NCBI RefSeq assembly: GCF_003072465.1
Contig: NZ_CP025628.1
Coordinates: 331,501-395,500, forward strand
DNA from: Candidatus Kinetoplastibacterium sorsogonicusi
Lineage (GTDB): Bacteria; Pseudomonadota; Gammaproteobacteria; Burkholderiales; Burkholderiaceae_B
DNA: 64,000 nt
Reading direction: 5' to 3'
The position numbers were made by a program, and so were the translations under genes. This document shows, in pieces, positions 8,333 through 18,636 of the stretch. Positions within the stretch are counted from its first letter, which is position 1. The number at the start of each line of letters is the position of its first letter. The notes beneath the pieces were generated by a model. That model had not been told where the DNA came from. It searched no databases and saw nothing but the letters and a program-made list of their open reading frames with translations.

Positions 8333-9793
8333 TTATATAGATCTATAATTTGGAGCTTCTTTAGTAATTTGTACATCATGTACATGAGATTCTTTTACAC
8401 CTGAAGCTGTAATTTCAATTAATTCAGTTTTAGTTTGCATTTCTTTTATAGAAGCACAACCACAATAACCCATAGCTGCTCTAATACCTCCAATAAATTG
8501 ATAAATAATTTCTAAAACACTGCCTTTGTATGGAACCATTCCTTCTATACCTTCAGGAACTAATTTTCTATCATCTTTTTGATGATCTTGAAAGTATCTA
8601 TCTGCAGATCCAGTAGCCATAGCTCCAATACTACCCATGCCACGATATGCTTTATAACGTTTTCCTTGAAATAATATAACTTCTCCGGGAGATTCTTCAG
8701 TACCAGCAAACATACTACCCATCATACAAGAAGAAGCGCCAGCAGCAATAGCTTTAGCTACATCACCAGAATATCTTACTCCACCGTCAGATATTACTGG
8801 AATACCAGATCCTTTTAAAGCTTCAGATACATCTAATATTGCTGTAATTTGCGGCACTCCAACACCTGAAATAATTCTAGTGGTACATATAGAACCAGGT
8901 CCTATCCCAACTTTAATACCATCAGCAAAATTATTTATTAAACTTAAAGCTGCTTCACTAGTAGCAACATTACCAGCAATTAGATCTATTTTAGGGTAAT
9001 CATTTTTAATTCTTTTTACAGTATTTAAAACTCCTTGAGAATGGCCATGAGCTGTATCTATAACTATAACATCTACACCAGCATCAACTAATTTAGCTAC
9101 TCTTTCATCTGTATCTTTAGATATGCCTACTGCAGCTCCTACTATTAATTGTCCATGAACGTCTTTATTAGCAGATGGCTTCTCCGTGTTTTTAATAATA
9201 TCTTTTACAGTAGCTAATCCACAAAGTTCAAATTTATCATTTACTATTAAAACTCTTTCTAATCTATGTTTATGCATCAAATATTGAGCTTCTTTTATTG
9301 TAGAACCCTCTTTTATAGTAATTAATTTATCATGTTTTGTCATGATATTACTTAAAGGTTGATCTAAATTTTCTTCAAATCTCAAATCTCTATTTGTTAC
9401 AATACCAACTAACTTTTTACCTTCTATCACAGGTAAACCAGATATACCATTATTTTTTTGTAAATCAATAGCATCACGTACTTTTAAATTAGGAGTAACA
9501 GTGATAGGATTTTTTACAATACCAGATTCAAACCTCTTAACACAAGCAACTTCTCTTGCTTGTGCTTCTATTGACATGTTTTTATGGATGATACCTATAC
9601 CACCTTCTTGAGCAAGTGTAATTGCTAATTTAGATTCTGTAACAGTATCCATTGCTGAAGAAATAAGTGGTATATGCAAACTAATATTGCGTGTTAATTT
9701 TGTTTTTAAAGATGCGTCACGTGGTAATATACTAGAATAAGCTGGAACCAATAATACATCATCAAATGTTAATGCTTTTTTTAAAAGACGCAT
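8333..9793 (-). CDS. guaB: Inosine-5'-monophosphate dehydrogenase
   Basis: Oxidises IMP to XMP with NAD+, the committed step to GMP. The 486-residue protein is full length: the (beta/alpha)8 barrel is interrupted by two CBS domains (about 92-205). The catalytic loop [13 protein letters not shown] carries C303, and the flap [10 protein letters not shown] and the C-terminal [11 protein letters not shown] are present. A strong Shine-Dalgarno sequence AAGGAG (9801-9806) lies 7 bases before the ATG and fixes the start. It is followed by guaA in the same direction. Upstream is ybdD (70 bp), which is probably a separate unit. Confidence 0.97.
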   Translation of the reverse strand: MRLLKKALTFDDVLLVPAYSSILPRDASLKTKLTRNISLHIPLISSAMDTVTESKLAITLAQEGGIGIIHKNMSIEAQAREVACVKRFESGIVKNPITVTPNLKVRDAIDLQKNNGISGLPVIEGKKLVGIVTNRDLRFEENLDQPLSNIMTKHDKLITIKEGSTIKEAQYLMHKHRLERVLIVNDKFELCGLATVKDIIKNTEKPSANKDVHGQLIVGAAVGISKDTDERVAKLVDAGVDVIVIDTAHGHSQGVLNTVKRIKNDYPKIDLIAGNVATSEAALSLINNFADGIKVGIGPGSICTTRIISGVGVPQITAILDVSEALKGSGIPVISDGGVRYSGDVAKAIAAGASSCMMGSMFAGTEESPGEVILFQGKRYKAYRGMGSIGAMATGSADRYFQDHQKDDRKLVPEGIEGMVPYKGSVLEIIYQFIGGIRAAMGYCGCASIKEMQTKTELIEITASGVKESHVHDVQITKEAPNYRSI

Positions 9794-9800
9794 CTTTATA

Positions 9801-9806
9801 CTCCTT
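9801..9806 (-). promoter_or_regulatory. Strong ribosome binding site of guaB
   Basis: Reads AAGGAG on the minus strand, 7 bases before the guaB ATG. It is one of the few near-consensus Shine-Dalgarno sites in the window and confirms the annotated start. Confidence 0.7.
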
Positions 9807-9863
9807 AAATTATTAAATCATCTATTATCTCTTAATTGTAAGATTTTTTAAATAATTTTTTTA

Positions 9864-10085
9864 TTAACAGCATTTTACAACACCATTACTACCATACCTA
9901 GATATTTGTCTATTTTTAAAAAATTCCTCATAATTCATTGGTTTAATATTTGGATGTTTATTTTTCATATGTAATAAATAATTTTCATAATCTGGTATTC
10001 CAATAATCATTTTTAATGTTTTAGTAAAATAATGATAACTTATAATAATTTTTAATTTAAAATTTTTTATATTATTAAATAACAT
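9864..10085 (-). CDS. ybdD: YbdD/YjiX family small protein
   Basis: A 73-residue protein of the YbdD/YjiX (DUF466) family. The conserved core MIIGIPDYENYLLHMKNKHP (about 26-45) and the C-terminal MNYEEFFKNRQISRYGSNG...KCC are diagnostic. Members sit directly downstream of cstA- or btsT-type pyruvate transporters and are thought to be needed with them; the mechanism is unclear. Here it follows cstA by 15 bp, so the pair is preserved. AGGAAG is present a few bases upstream of the ATG. The N-terminal 20 residues are poorly conserved. Confidence 0.92.
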   Translation of the reverse strand: MLFNNIKNFKLKIIISYHYFTKTLKMIIGIPDYENYLLHMKNKHPNIKPMNYEEFFKNRQISRYGSNGVVKCC

Positions 10086-10100
10086 TTGATTATCTTCCTA

Positions 10101-12164
10101 TCAGTTTATAAAATTATATTGTGATTCTTTGGTTGTAATATTTCGGTTTTTTTTAGCTATAATAATGGCTTTTATGCCAGATAATACTATAAAAATAACA
10201 ATCACCATAAAGAGAAAACATAATGATGAATTTATATAATCATTAGTAATGATTCTATACATTTCATCAATAGATCTAGCTGGTAGAATAATAGTGTTAC
10301 TTTCAATTGCATTTCTATATAATTTAGCATGTGCAAGAAAACCAACATTTGGATTGTTATCAAATAATTTCATCCAACCTGCAGTCAAAGTACATATTAA
10401 TAACCAAATAGTTGGCATTAATGTAACCCAAGCATATTTATCTTGCTTCATTTTATATAAAACTACTGTTCCTAAAGTTAAAGCCATAGCTGCTAACATT
10501 TGATTAGCAATTCCAAAAAGTGACCATAATGTGTTAATACCACCTAAAGGATCTACGACCCCTTGGTAAAGAAAATATCCCCAAGATAATGTACATAATG
10601 CAGTAGCAATCAAATTAGGCAATAAAGCATTTGTTTTTTTAAAATAAGGTAGAAAAGAGCCTAATAAATCTTGTAAAATAAATCTTCCAGAACGTGTACC
10701 TGCATCTACTGTAGTTAGTATAAATAAAGCTTCAAATAATATAGCAAAATGATACCAAAAAGCCATCATAGAATCCCCACCAATTACTTGATGAAAAATA
10801 TTTGCCATACATACAGCTAAAGTTGGAGCTCCACCTACTCTAGATATAATAGTATTTTCACCTACTTTTTCTGCAGTATTAATCAAATCTTCAGGTGTTA
10901 CTAAAAATCCCCAACTAGATACTGTTAGAGCAACTTCTTCAGGAGTAACTCCTATTATTGCAGCTGGACTATTCATGGCATAATATATACCTGGCTCAAT
11001 AATACATGCTGCTACTAAAGCCATAAGAGCAACACATGATTCCATTAACATACCGCCATAACCAATATATCGAGCCTGAATTTCATTTTCAATTAACTTA
11101 GGTGTTGTTCCAGAAGAAATTAATGCATGAAATCCTGATACTGCACCACATGCAATTGTAATAAATAAAAATGGAAATAATTTACCAGTCCAAACTGGAC
11201 CTCCATTTATAAATTGAAAAACTATACTTGGCATTTTTAATTCAGGAGCTACTACAATTATGCCTAATGCTAATCCTAATATAGTACCTAACTTTAGAAA
11301 AGTTGATAAATAATCTCTAGGAGCAAGTAAAAGCCATATAGGTAATACTGCTGCAGTAAATCCATATATAATCAAAACTAATGTTAAAGTCTCACCATCT
11401 AAATTAAATAAAAAATTTAAAAAAGGTATATGTTCAACATATTGACCAAATACTATCGCTAATATTAAAAATAAAAAACCTATTATGGATATTTCACCTA
11501 CCTTACCAGGCCTAATATACCTTAAATATAAGCCCATAAATAAAGCTATTGGTATTGTAGAAGCTACAGTAAAAGTACCCCAAGGAGAATGCATCAAAGC
11601 TTTGACTACAATTAAAGCTAAGACAGCTAAAATAATTACCATTATCATAAAGATACCAAATAAAGCAATAACTCCAGGTATATTTCCTATTTCTGCTTTA
11701 ATCATATCTCCCATAGATTTACCATCTCTTCTTATAGAAAGAAATAATATTATAAAATCTTGTACAGCACCAGCAAATACAACACCTGCTAATATCCATA
11801 GCATGCCTGGTAAATAACCCATTTGTGCTGCTAATACTGGTCCTATTAAAGGACCAGCTCCAGCTATTGCTGCAAAATGATGCCCAAATAATACATGCTT
11901 ATTAGTTGGTACATAATCTAAACCATCATTATGAACAAAAGCTGGTGTCATTCTATGTTGATCTAATTTGAATACTTTATTAGCAATAAACATACTATAA
12001 TATCGATAAGCTATCAAATAAACACATATTGCAGCTACTAAAATCCATAAAGCATTAATTGTTTCTCCTCTCGACAAGGCAATCACGCCAAGAGCAAAAG
12101 AACCTAGAATTGCAATAAATGTCCATATTATATAATCGCAAATTCTTTTCTTTTTTTCCTGCAT
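10101..12164 (-). CDS. cstA: CstA-type carbon starvation / pyruvate transporter
   Basis: A 687-residue polytopic membrane protein with many hydrophobic segments, of the CstA/BtsT family; E. coli members take up pyruvate. Conserved stretches include HHFAAIAGAGPLIGPVLAAQMGY (near 95-118), QDFIILFLSIRRDGKSMGDMIK, FHALISSGTTPKLIENE and TVDAGTRSGRFILQDLLG. The ATG at 12164 is chosen over an upstream in-frame TTG because a perfect AGGAGG (12175-12180) lies between them. It is co-oriented with ybdD 15 bp downstream. A large pyruvate carrier kept in a small genome suggests host pyruvate is an important carbon source; that is inference. Confidence 0.95.
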   Translation of the reverse strand: MQEKKKRICDYIIWTFIAILGSFALGVIALSRGETINALWILVAAICVYLIAYRYYSMFIANKVFKLDQHRMTPAFVHNDGLDYVPTNKHVLFGHHFAAIAGAGPLIGPVLAAQMGYLPGMLWILAGVVFAGAVQDFIILFLSIRRDGKSMGDMIKAEIGNIPGVIALFGIFMIMVIILAVLALIVVKALMHSPWGTFTVASTIPIALFMGLYLRYIRPGKVGEISIIGFLFLILAIVFGQYVEHIPFLNFLFNLDGETLTLVLIIYGFTAAVLPIWLLLAPRDYLSTFLKLGTILGLALGIIVVAPELKMPSIVFQFINGGPVWTGKLFPFLFITIACGAVSGFHALISSGTTPKLIENEIQARYIGYGGMLMESCVALMALVAACIIEPGIYYAMNSPAAIIGVTPEEVALTVSSWGFLVTPEDLINTAEKVGENTIISRVGGAPTLAVCMANIFHQVIGGDSMMAFWYHFAILFEALFILTTVDAGTRSGRFILQDLLGSFLPYFKKTNALLPNLIATALCTLSWGYFLYQGVVDPLGGINTLWSLFGIANQMLAAMALTLGTVVLYKMKQDKYAWVTLMPTIWLLICTLTAGWMKLFDNNPNVGFLAHAKLYRNAIESNTIILPARSIDEMYRIITNDYINSSLCFLFMVIVIFIVLSGIKAIIIAKKNRNITTKESQYNFIN

Positions 12165-12513
12165 AATAAATAATCCTCCTAACAAAACCTTTAAAAAATT
12201 AAAGATTTAATTCAATTGATAAAAATTTGATGTAAATATTTCTGAATAAAAAATGAAATTGTAGCTTATATTATTTTTACTTTGTGGGTTTACAATTTGT
12301 AACATATGGTTTAAAACATATGCATATTATTGATAATAAAAAATTATTTATATAATTATGATCAATAAATTTAATATTTTGTATTATTAATGATTATAAT
12401 ATTTTTTTATAAAAAAAATCTAATTTGTTACTAATCTGAACGAATCTTTTTTAAAGATGTTGTTGATATAAATAATATTAATACAATTACCATATAATAA
12501 TTATCATAAAAAT
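12165..12513. other. 349-bp intergenic region between divergent cstA and psd
   Basis: Holds the cstA ribosome binding site (AGGAGG, 12175-12180, minus strand) and must contain the promoters of both divergent genes. I see no convincing -35/-10 pair. There is a repeated ACATATG (near 12302 and 12316) within an A/T-rich stretch. No coding sequence, RNA gene or recognisable gene fossil is evident. Confidence 0.5.
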
Positions 12514-13377
12514 ATGCATATTTTAGAAAAATTTTTTATTTTATCGCAGTATATACTTCCTAAAAAACTTATATCAAAAATATTTGGTTTTTTTGCTTAT
12601 AATGAAACTTCTTTCATTAAAAATATTTTCATTAATATATTTATTAAATTTTACAAAATTGATATGACGATAGCTTTAGAAAAAAATATTAATCATTATA
12701 AAAATTTTAATGAATTTTTTACTAGAAAAATAGATTTACAGTATAGACAAATAGATTATCAAATTTCGAATATTGTTTCTCCAGTAGATGGTTATATTTC
12801 TCAATTTGGTAATATTAAAAAATATAAAATAATTCAAGCAAAAAATCATAATTTTAATATTTTTGAACTATTAGGTGGAAATAGTATTTTAATAAATTAT
12901 AAAAAATTTATTAAAGGAAATTTTATAACTATTTATTTATCACCAAAAGATTATCATAGAGTTCATATGCCTATAGATGGTAAATTACAAAAAATATTAC
13001 ATATACCTGGAAAATTATATTCTGTTAATAATAAATCAATTACAAATATTCCAAATATTTATTCTAAAAATGAACGTGTTATATTATTATTTAATACAAA
13101 TTATGGTGATATAGCAATAATTATGGTAGGTGCTATAATAGTTTCTTCAATCAGTACAATTTGGACAAAATTAATAAAAAATGATTCTAAAAGACCTTTA
13201 GAATACAATTTTTCTAAAAAAAATTATTTTATAAAAAAAGGAATGGAAATAGGAAGTTTTTATATAGGGTCTACTGTAATTATTTTATTTGATCAAGAAA
13301 AAATATCTTGGAAAGATTTTAGTAATTTTTCTAATCAAATTAAAATGGGAGAAAAAATAGGTCAATTTATAATATAG
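12514..13377 (+). CDS. psd: Phosphatidylserine decarboxylase proenzyme
   Basis: Makes phosphatidylethanolamine from phosphatidylserine at the inner membrane. The 287-residue proenzyme has the family segments FNEFFTRKI (about 67-75), SPVDGYISQFG, YLSPKDYHRVHMPIDG and the self-cleavage site GST (S253 within IGSTVIILF). The usual LGST reads IGST here, a mild change next to the pyruvoyl-forming serine. It is convergent with recG (9 bp between stops). The presence of psd shows the symbiont still makes its own PE, at least from phosphatidylserine. Confidence 0.95.
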   Translation: MHILEKFFILSQYILPKKLISKIFGFFAYNETSFIKNIFINIFIKFYKIDMTIALEKNINHYKNFNEFFTRKIDLQYRQIDYQISNIVSPVDGYISQFGNIKKYKIIQAKNHNFNIFELLGGNSILINYKKFIKGNFITIYLSPKDYHRVHMPIDGKLQKILHIPGKLYSVNNKSITNIPNIYSKNERVILLFNTNYGDIAIIMVGAIIVSSISTIWTKLIKNDSKRPLEYNFSKKNYFIKKGMEIGSFYIGSTVIILFDQEKISWKDFSNFSNQIKMGEKIGQFII

Positions 13378-13386
13378 TATGATCTT

Positions 13387-15411
13387 CTATCTTAAGTAAG
13401 ATATAAACTTCCATCTTTCAATATGTTTATTTGCTAATTCTTTATTATTTTCATATATATATATAGATGCTTGTTTTGCTGGTTCAATTAAATTTTTATC
13501 TAATTCTATGTCTACAAATTTAAATAATATATCACCAGATTGCTTTGTTCCTAAAAATTCACCAGGACCTCTTTGTTGTAAATCTTTTTTTGCTATTTCA
13601 AAACCATTATTAGTATAAAACATAGCTTTTAATCTATCCATTGCTATTTCTGATAAAGGATCTTGGTACAATAAAATACAAGTAGAATTTTGTGTACCAC
13701 GACCTATTCTACCTCTCAATTGATGTAATTGTGCTAAACCAAATCTTTCAGCATTTTCTATAACCATTATAGAAGCATTTTCTATATCAACACCAACTTC
13801 AATTATAGTAGTAGCAACCAATATTTTAATATTCCCTTCTATAAAACTATTCATAACAGCAGATTTTTCTGTTTGAGTTAATTTTCCATGTATAATACCT
13901 ATATTTATATCAGGTAATGCAGATGATATTTCTTGATATGTATGCATTACATTCTGTAAAGTAAGTTTATTACTTTGATCAATTATAGGGCATACCCAAT
14001 AAGCTTGTTTTCCTAAAGAAATTTCAATTTTTATACGTTTTATTAATTCATATTTTTTATTATTTGAAATTAATTTTGTAGTTATTGGTTTTCTTCCTTT
14101 AGGAAGTTCATAAATTGTTGATATATCTATATCAGATAATATTACCATAGCAAGAGTTCTAGGTATAGGAGTAGCACTCATAGCTAATTGGTGAGGTATA
14201 TAACTATATTCTTTATTATTAAAATTCTTATATTTTAATGAAGAACGTTGCCATACACCAAATTTATGCTGCTCATCTATAATTGATAAACCTAATCTAT
14301 TAAATATAATTTTATCTTGCAAAATTGCTTGAGTTCCTATTATTAAATCTATTTCACCTGTAACAATTTTTTGAATTGTAATATTTTTTTGATTTTGTTT
14401 TTGACTTGAAGTTAATATTCCTATATTAATTCCAAGTTTATTAAACCAAGATGAAAATTTTTTAAAATGTTGCTCAGATAATATTTCAGTTGGTGTCATT
14501 AGAACAGCTTGTGTTTTATTTTTAATAGCTTGCAATATAGCTATTGCAGCTACTATAGTTTTACCGCTACCCACATCACCTTGTAAAATTCTATGCATTG
14601 GATATGGTTTAGTTAAGTCATTAGATATTTCTTTTATTACATCTATTTGTGAATTAGTTAGAGAAAATGGTAAATTGTTAATAAATTTATTTATTGATGT
14701 TTCTTTTTTCATTAATGGAATAGCTCTACAATTAAATCTAATATTTTTTTTTGATAATATAGATAAATTTCTAGCTACTAACTCATCAAATTTTATTCTT
14801 AACCAAGCTGGGTGAGTTTTATTAATTAAAGATTTTATATCACTAGATATTTCAGGAAAATGTATAGTATGTACGGCATCATTTATTGATAGCAAATTAT
14901 ATGATTCAATAATATTTTTTGGCAAAGTTTCTTGTAATATTTTTTCATTTATTAATTTATAAATGATTTTTTTAATATCATTAACCTTCAGACCAAATAT
15001 ATTACAATATATAGGAGTTAATTTAGTTGGCAAAATACTCTTTTCATTGATGATATCAGGATGGACAATTTCTATATTATTTATATGTTTTCTAACAGTT
15101 CCTGATAACCTTATTTTGTTATGAATTTTTATCTTTTTTATTAAATTAGGATAAAAATTGAGCCATCTTATTTGTAATTCACCAGTATCATCTGCTACAA
15201 TAGCACATAACTGTTTACGTGGTCTTAAAGTTATATTAACATTTTTAATTATACCTTCTATTTGATATTTTTCACCTATTTTTAGATCTATAATTTTGCT
15301 AATAATAGTTAAATTTTGATATTTAATAGGAAAAAAAAATAAGAAATTCTCTGACGAAATAAAATCTGAATAACCAATCTCATTTTTATTTAATGAATTG
15401 CTAATTTTCAT
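13387..15411 (-). CDS. recG: ATP-dependent DNA helicase RecG
   Basis: Reverses stalled replication forks and processes branched DNA. The 674-residue product has the wedge/OB domain (about 40-140, including IVADDTGELQIRWLNF), Walker A GDVGSGKT (278-285), the DExH box in DEQHKFGVWQR, the SATPIPRTLAM motif, ATTIIEVGVDIENA and the C-terminal RGPGEFLGTKQSG. It is complete compared with E. coli RecG (693). An ATG at 15411 is preferred to the TTG one codon upstream. Overlap with other genes is absent; ridA lies 26 bp upstream. Confidence 0.95.
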   Translation of the reverse strand: MKISNSLNKNEIGYSDFISSENFLFFFPIKYQNLTIISKIIDLKIGEKYQIEGIIKNVNITLRPRKQLCAIVADDTGELQIRWLNFYPNLIKKIKIHNKIRLSGTVRKHINNIEIVHPDIINEKSILPTKLTPIYCNIFGLKVNDIKKIIYKLINEKILQETLPKNIIESYNLLSINDAVHTIHFPEISSDIKSLINKTHPAWLRIKFDELVARNLSILSKKNIRFNCRAIPLMKKETSINKFINNLPFSLTNSQIDVIKEISNDLTKPYPMHRILQGDVGSGKTIVAAIAILQAIKNKTQAVLMTPTEILSEQHFKKFSSWFNKLGINIGILTSSQKQNQKNITIQKIVTGEIDLIIGTQAILQDKIIFNRLGLSIIDEQHKFGVWQRSSLKYKNFNNKEYSYIPHQLAMSATPIPRTLAMVILSDIDISTIYELPKGRKPITTKLISNNKKYELIKRIKIEISLGKQAYWVCPIIDQSNKLTLQNVMHTYQEISSALPDINIGIIHGKLTQTEKSAVMNSFIEGNIKILVATTIIEVGVDIENASIMVIENAERFGLAQLHQLRGRIGRGTQNSTCILLYQDPLSEIAMDRLKAMFYTNNGFEIAKKDLQQRGPGEFLGTKQSGDILFKFVDIELDKNLIEPAKQASIYIYENNKELANKHIERWKFISYLR

Positions 15412-15437
15412 CAAAATATTAAATATGCCAATATTAT

Positions 15438-15821
15438 TTATAATGATATTATTGCTTCTATTTCAAACTTAGCATTTTTTGGTAACCCTTTTACTTCTAC
15501 TGTTGATCTAGCAGGATATGGTTGAGATAATAATTCTGACATAATATTATTAACTATAGAAAAATTATTTAAATCTGTAAGAAATAAATTAAGTTTTATA
15601 ATATTATCAAGTGTACCACCAGAAGCTTTAATTACTTCATACATATTTTTAAAAGATTGGCGTACTTGGTCTTCAAAACTATCTGAAACTATTTTTCCAG
15701 TTAAAGGATCCAATCCTATTTGTCCTGATAAAAAAACAAGCTTATTATTAGTAAGTGATATAGCTTGTGAATATGGTCCTACTGCTTTTGGTGCTTTGTT
15801 AGTATGAATAACTTTTTTCAT
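15438..15821 (-). CDS. ridA: RidA family enamine/imine deaminase
   Basis: Hydrolyses reactive enamine/imine intermediates (for example 2-aminoacrylate) made by PLP enzymes. The 127-residue protein has the family pattern KAPKAVGPYSQAI, FLSGQIGLDP, NMYEVIKASGGTLDNIIKLNLFL and the C-terminal YPARSTVEVKGLPKNAKFEIEAI with the conserved arginine. The start at 15821 is chosen over an upstream in-frame start because AAGGA precedes it at good spacing and the length then matches the usual about 128. It is co-oriented with recG and fpr. Confidence 0.93.
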   Translation of the reverse strand: MKKVIHTNKAPKAVGPYSQAISLTNNKLVFLSGQIGLDPLTGKIVSDSFEDQVRQSFKNMYEVIKASGGTLDNIIKLNLFLTDLNNFSIVNNIMSELLSQPYPARSTVEVKGLPKNAKFEIEAIISL

Positions 15822-15861
15822 AATGAAATCCTTATTATTTTCATTTTGTTTCAATTAATAA

Positions 15862-16635
15862 TTATTTAGAAACAAATGCTCTTTCAATTACATAATTTCC
15901 AATTTTAGAATTAGTAGACATAGAAAATTGTTTGTTTTCTAGTATTTTACTAATATCATAAATCATTTGTGGATTTCCACATATCATGATTCTATCATGA
16001 GAATAATTTAATTCAGGAAGTTTTATATCTTGAGTAATTTTATTTGTATCAATTAAATCAGTAATTCTTCCTTGATGTTCAAAATTTTCTCTAGTTACAA
16101 TAGGGTAATATATTAATTTTTTTTTAATAATATCACCTAATATTAAATGATTTGGCAAATCATTTAATATATAATTTTGATAAACTAAATCTTTTATATA
16201 TCTTACACAATGAACTAATATAATTTTGTTAAAAAGTTCATAAGTTTCAAAATCTTTAATTATGCTAAGAAATGGTGCAATACCAGTTCCAGTACTTAAT
16301 AAATATAAATGTTTACCAGGTAAAAGATTATCAATAGTTAATGTTCCTACAGGTTTTGTACCTATTAATATCTCTTCATTTTTTTTTATATTTTGTAATA
16401 CAGAAGTAAATTGACCATTATTAATTTTTATGCTAAGAAATTCTAAATATTCATCATAAGTAGAACTAACTATACTGTAAGCTCTACTTATAATTGAATT
16501 ATTAATATTTAAGCCAATCATTAAAAAATGACCGCTATTAAATTTTAAAGATCTATTTCTAGTAGTTTTAAAAGAAAATAAACTATTATTCCAATGATAT
16601 ACTTCTAAAATTTTTTCTTTGCTAAAAATTGACAT
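15862..16635 (-). CDS. fpr: Ferredoxin/flavodoxin-NADP+ reductase
   Basis: A 257-residue FAD enzyme that moves electrons between NADPH and ferredoxin or flavodoxin. FAD-binding RAYSIVSS (about 47-54), the NADP-binding YLLSTGTGIAPFLSIIKD and the C-terminal ICGNPQMIYDISKIL are visible, and the protein ends in ERAFVSK, like other bacterial Fpr of subclass I. Electrons from Fpr can supply Fe-S cluster assembly and radical-SAM or IspG-type enzymes, several of which occur in this window. It lies between ridA and hemW with short gaps. Confidence 0.93.
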   Translation of the reverse strand: MSIFSKEKILEVYHWNNSLFSFKTTRNRSLKFNSGHFLMIGLNINNSIISRAYSIVSSTYDEYLEFLSIKINNGQFTSVLQNIKKNEEILIGTKPVGTLTIDNLLPGKHLYLLSTGTGIAPFLSIIKDFETYELFNKIILVHCVRYIKDLVYQNYILNDLPNHLILGDIIKKKLIYYPIVTRENFEHQGRITDLIDTNKITQDIKLPELNYSHDRIMICGNPQMIYDISKILENKQFSMSTNSKIGNYVIERAFVSK

Positions 16636-16665
16636 AGTGTATTATAAGTAAATAAATATTATATT

Positions 16666-17868
16666 TTATAAAAATAAAGATTGTAAATCATTTAAAAATT
16701 TCCAACCTTTTAAGGTAGGTTTAATATTTGTGGAATTGATTTCTAATAAATTTAGTTCATTTGCTGTTTGAATTTTTTTCATAATTTCTGTAACATTTAA
16801 ACCAGTTCTTTGTTGAAATAAAGTAATATCAATACCATTTTTTAATCGTAGCACATTTAACATAAATTCAAAAATTAAATCTTTTTTATTAAGAATTTTT
16901 GTTTCTACTATATGTGATTTATCATTTTTATTAGTTAATTTTGTCCATAATTTAGGATTGTATGCTCTGACTTCTCGAATAACACAATTTTTATTAGATA
17001 TTTTACTATGTGCTCCTGGGCCAATACCTAAATAATCTCCAAATGTCCAATAATTCATATTATGAATAGAATATTTTTTATTTTTAGCATATGCAGATAC
17101 TTCATATTGCTCAAAATTATGATTAAACATAGTTTTTTCTATATTATTTTCCATCATCATTGCAATATCTTCATTAGGTAATATAGGTTTTGATTTATAA
17201 AAATTAGTATTCGGTTCTATTGTCAAATGATATATAGACAAATGTTCTGTATTATATGATAGTGCTTGCTGAATATCTAACAAACTTTCTTCTATAGTTT
17301 GATTAGGTAAAGCAAACATAATGTCTAAATTTACTCTAGCATCTGTTTTTTGAGCTATATCTATTGCTTTTTTGGCATCATTTGAGCTATGAGATCGACC
17401 TAAAATTTTCAAAAATTTATCATCAAAACTTTGTATACCTAATGAAAAACGATTAATACCACTTTTTGAAAAAGATACAAATTTCTTAAAATCTATTGAT
17501 GATGGATTTGCTTCTAATACAATTTCTGCATTAGGAATGAGTGGCAAATATTTTCTTATCATATTTAGTATTTTATCTACTGTATATTCTGACAAAATAC
17601 TTGGTGTACCTCCTCCAAGAAATACAGAAATTATTTTCCTTCCCCATATAAATGGTAAAGCTTGCTCTAAATCTAGTTGTAATGTTTGAAAAAATAAATC
17701 TTCATCTATGCTTTTAATAGATGTCACAGAATATGAATTAAAATCACAATAAGGACATTTTTTTATACACCAAGGAATATGTACATAAAGTGATAATGGA
17801 GGTAATTTAAAAAAATTTACTACTTCATGCATATTATTAAATCTAGCAAATGATATTTTATTAATCAT
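16666..17868 (-). CDS. hemW: HemW-type radical SAM protein
   Basis: A 400-residue radical SAM enzyme with the CxxxCxxC cluster at C34, C38 and C41 (WCIKKCPYCDFNSY). The CPYCDFNS context, FLGGGTPS, EANPSS and NRFSLGIQSFDD point to HemW rather than HemN: HemN has an additional cysteine after the motif, while HemW reads CDF. HemW proteins bind heme and act in heme insertion. The first dozen codons before MHEVV are not conserved, so the true start might be 36 bases further in. It overlaps rdgB by 8 bp, the order rdgB-hemW being common in beta-proteobacteria. Confidence 0.9.
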   Translation of the reverse strand: MINKISFARFNNMHEVVNFFKLPPLSLYVHIPWCIKKCPYCDFNSYSVTSIKSIDEDLFFQTLQLDLEQALPFIWGRKIISVFLGGGTPSILSEYTVDKILNMIRKYLPLIPNAEIVLEANPSSIDFKKFVSFSKSGINRFSLGIQSFDDKFLKILGRSHSSNDAKKAIDIAQKTDARVNLDIMFALPNQTIEESLLDIQQALSYNTEHLSIYHLTIEPNTNFYKSKPILPNEDIAMMMENNIEKTMFNHNFEQYEVSAYAKNKKYSIHNMNYWTFGDYLGIGPGAHSKISNKNCVIREVRAYNPKLWTKLTNKNDKSHIVETKILNKKDLIFEFMLNVLRLKNGIDITLFQQRTGLNVTEIMKKIQTANELNLLEINSTNIKPTLKGWKFLNDLQSLFL

Positions 17869-18496
17869 TATATAAATAATTTCTTTTTAAAATTTTTAAT
17901 AATTTATTTAAAGCTTTACATCTATGACTAATTTTATTTTTTTCATCTAAAGTCATAGATGCAATAGTTTTATTGAATTTTTTTACAAAAAAATGTGGAT
18001 CATATCCAAAACCATTATTTCCCATAGGTTTATCAATAATCAAACCATTTAAATAGCCATTGACTATTATGGGATTAGGATCATTTAAATATCTTACCAT
18101 AACAATAGTACATATATAATATGCTCTTCTATCAGAAATATTTTCTAATTGTTTTATTAAAAATTTATTATTTTTAGAATCTAAATTTTTACAATTATTA
18201 TTTTCTTTTATAGAGTATCGTGCAGATAATACTCCAGGCTTTTCATTTAATGATAATACACATAGTCCTGAATCATCAGCTATTGCAGGTAAATTTGTTA
18301 TATTATTAGCATATCTAGCTTTGTGCAAAGCGTTTTCTACAAATGTAATAAATGGTTCTTCAATATTTTTTATTGAAAATTTATCTTGAGGAATAATTTC
18401 TATATTTATAGATTTAAAAAAATTACTAAATTCTTTTATCTTACCATCATTACTAGATGCTAATACTATAGGTGTTTTTATATTTTTTTTTATCAT
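17861..18496 (-). CDS. rdgB: XTP/dITP diphosphatase (RdgB/HAM1)
   Basis: Removes non-canonical purine triphosphates (dITP, XTP) from the nucleotide pool. The 211-residue protein begins IVLASSNDGKIKEF (nucleotide-binding SxNxxK), has FVENALHKARYA, ADDSGLCVLSLNEKPGVLSARY and the C-terminal NGFGYDPHFF and SHRCKALNKL. It has a roughly 12-residue insertion of Asn/Lys after SARY compared with typical proteins, in the usual variable loop. It overlaps hemW by 8 bp and is divergent from argF. Confidence 0.94.
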   Translation of the reverse strand: MIKKNIKTPIVLASSNDGKIKEFSNFFKSINIEIIPQDKFSIKNIEEPFITFVENALHKARYANNITNLPAIADDSGLCVLSLNEKPGVLSARYSIKENNNCKNLDSKNNKFLIKQLENISDRRAYYICTIVMVRYLNDPNPIIVNGYLNGLIIDKPMGNNGFGYDPHFFVKKFNKTIASMTLDEKNKISHRCKALNKLLKILKRNYLYND

Positions 18497-18636
18497 ATAT
18501 AAATTTATTAAATTGTTGCAATTTTGAATAATAAAAAAACTATATAGCTATATATAGATAATTTTTTATTATAATTTATATATTTATATACTACTATAAA
18601 ATATGCAAATAATTCTTAATTAAAAATAGGTATTGT

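Noticed and set aside
8308-8385. N-terminal extension of guaA (26 more residues)
   Set aside because: It has no match to GuaA N-termini, overlaps guaB's end and is explained by the ATG at 8307.
10249-10503. Plus-strand open frames antisense to cstA (also 11485-11817)
   Set aside because: Shadow frames over a conserved membrane protein gene; no start signal or family match.
13388-13403. Small palindrome TATCTTA/TAAGATA between psd and recG as a terminator
   Set aside because: Only 7 bp with a 2-base loop and no T-run; too weak to list as a feature.
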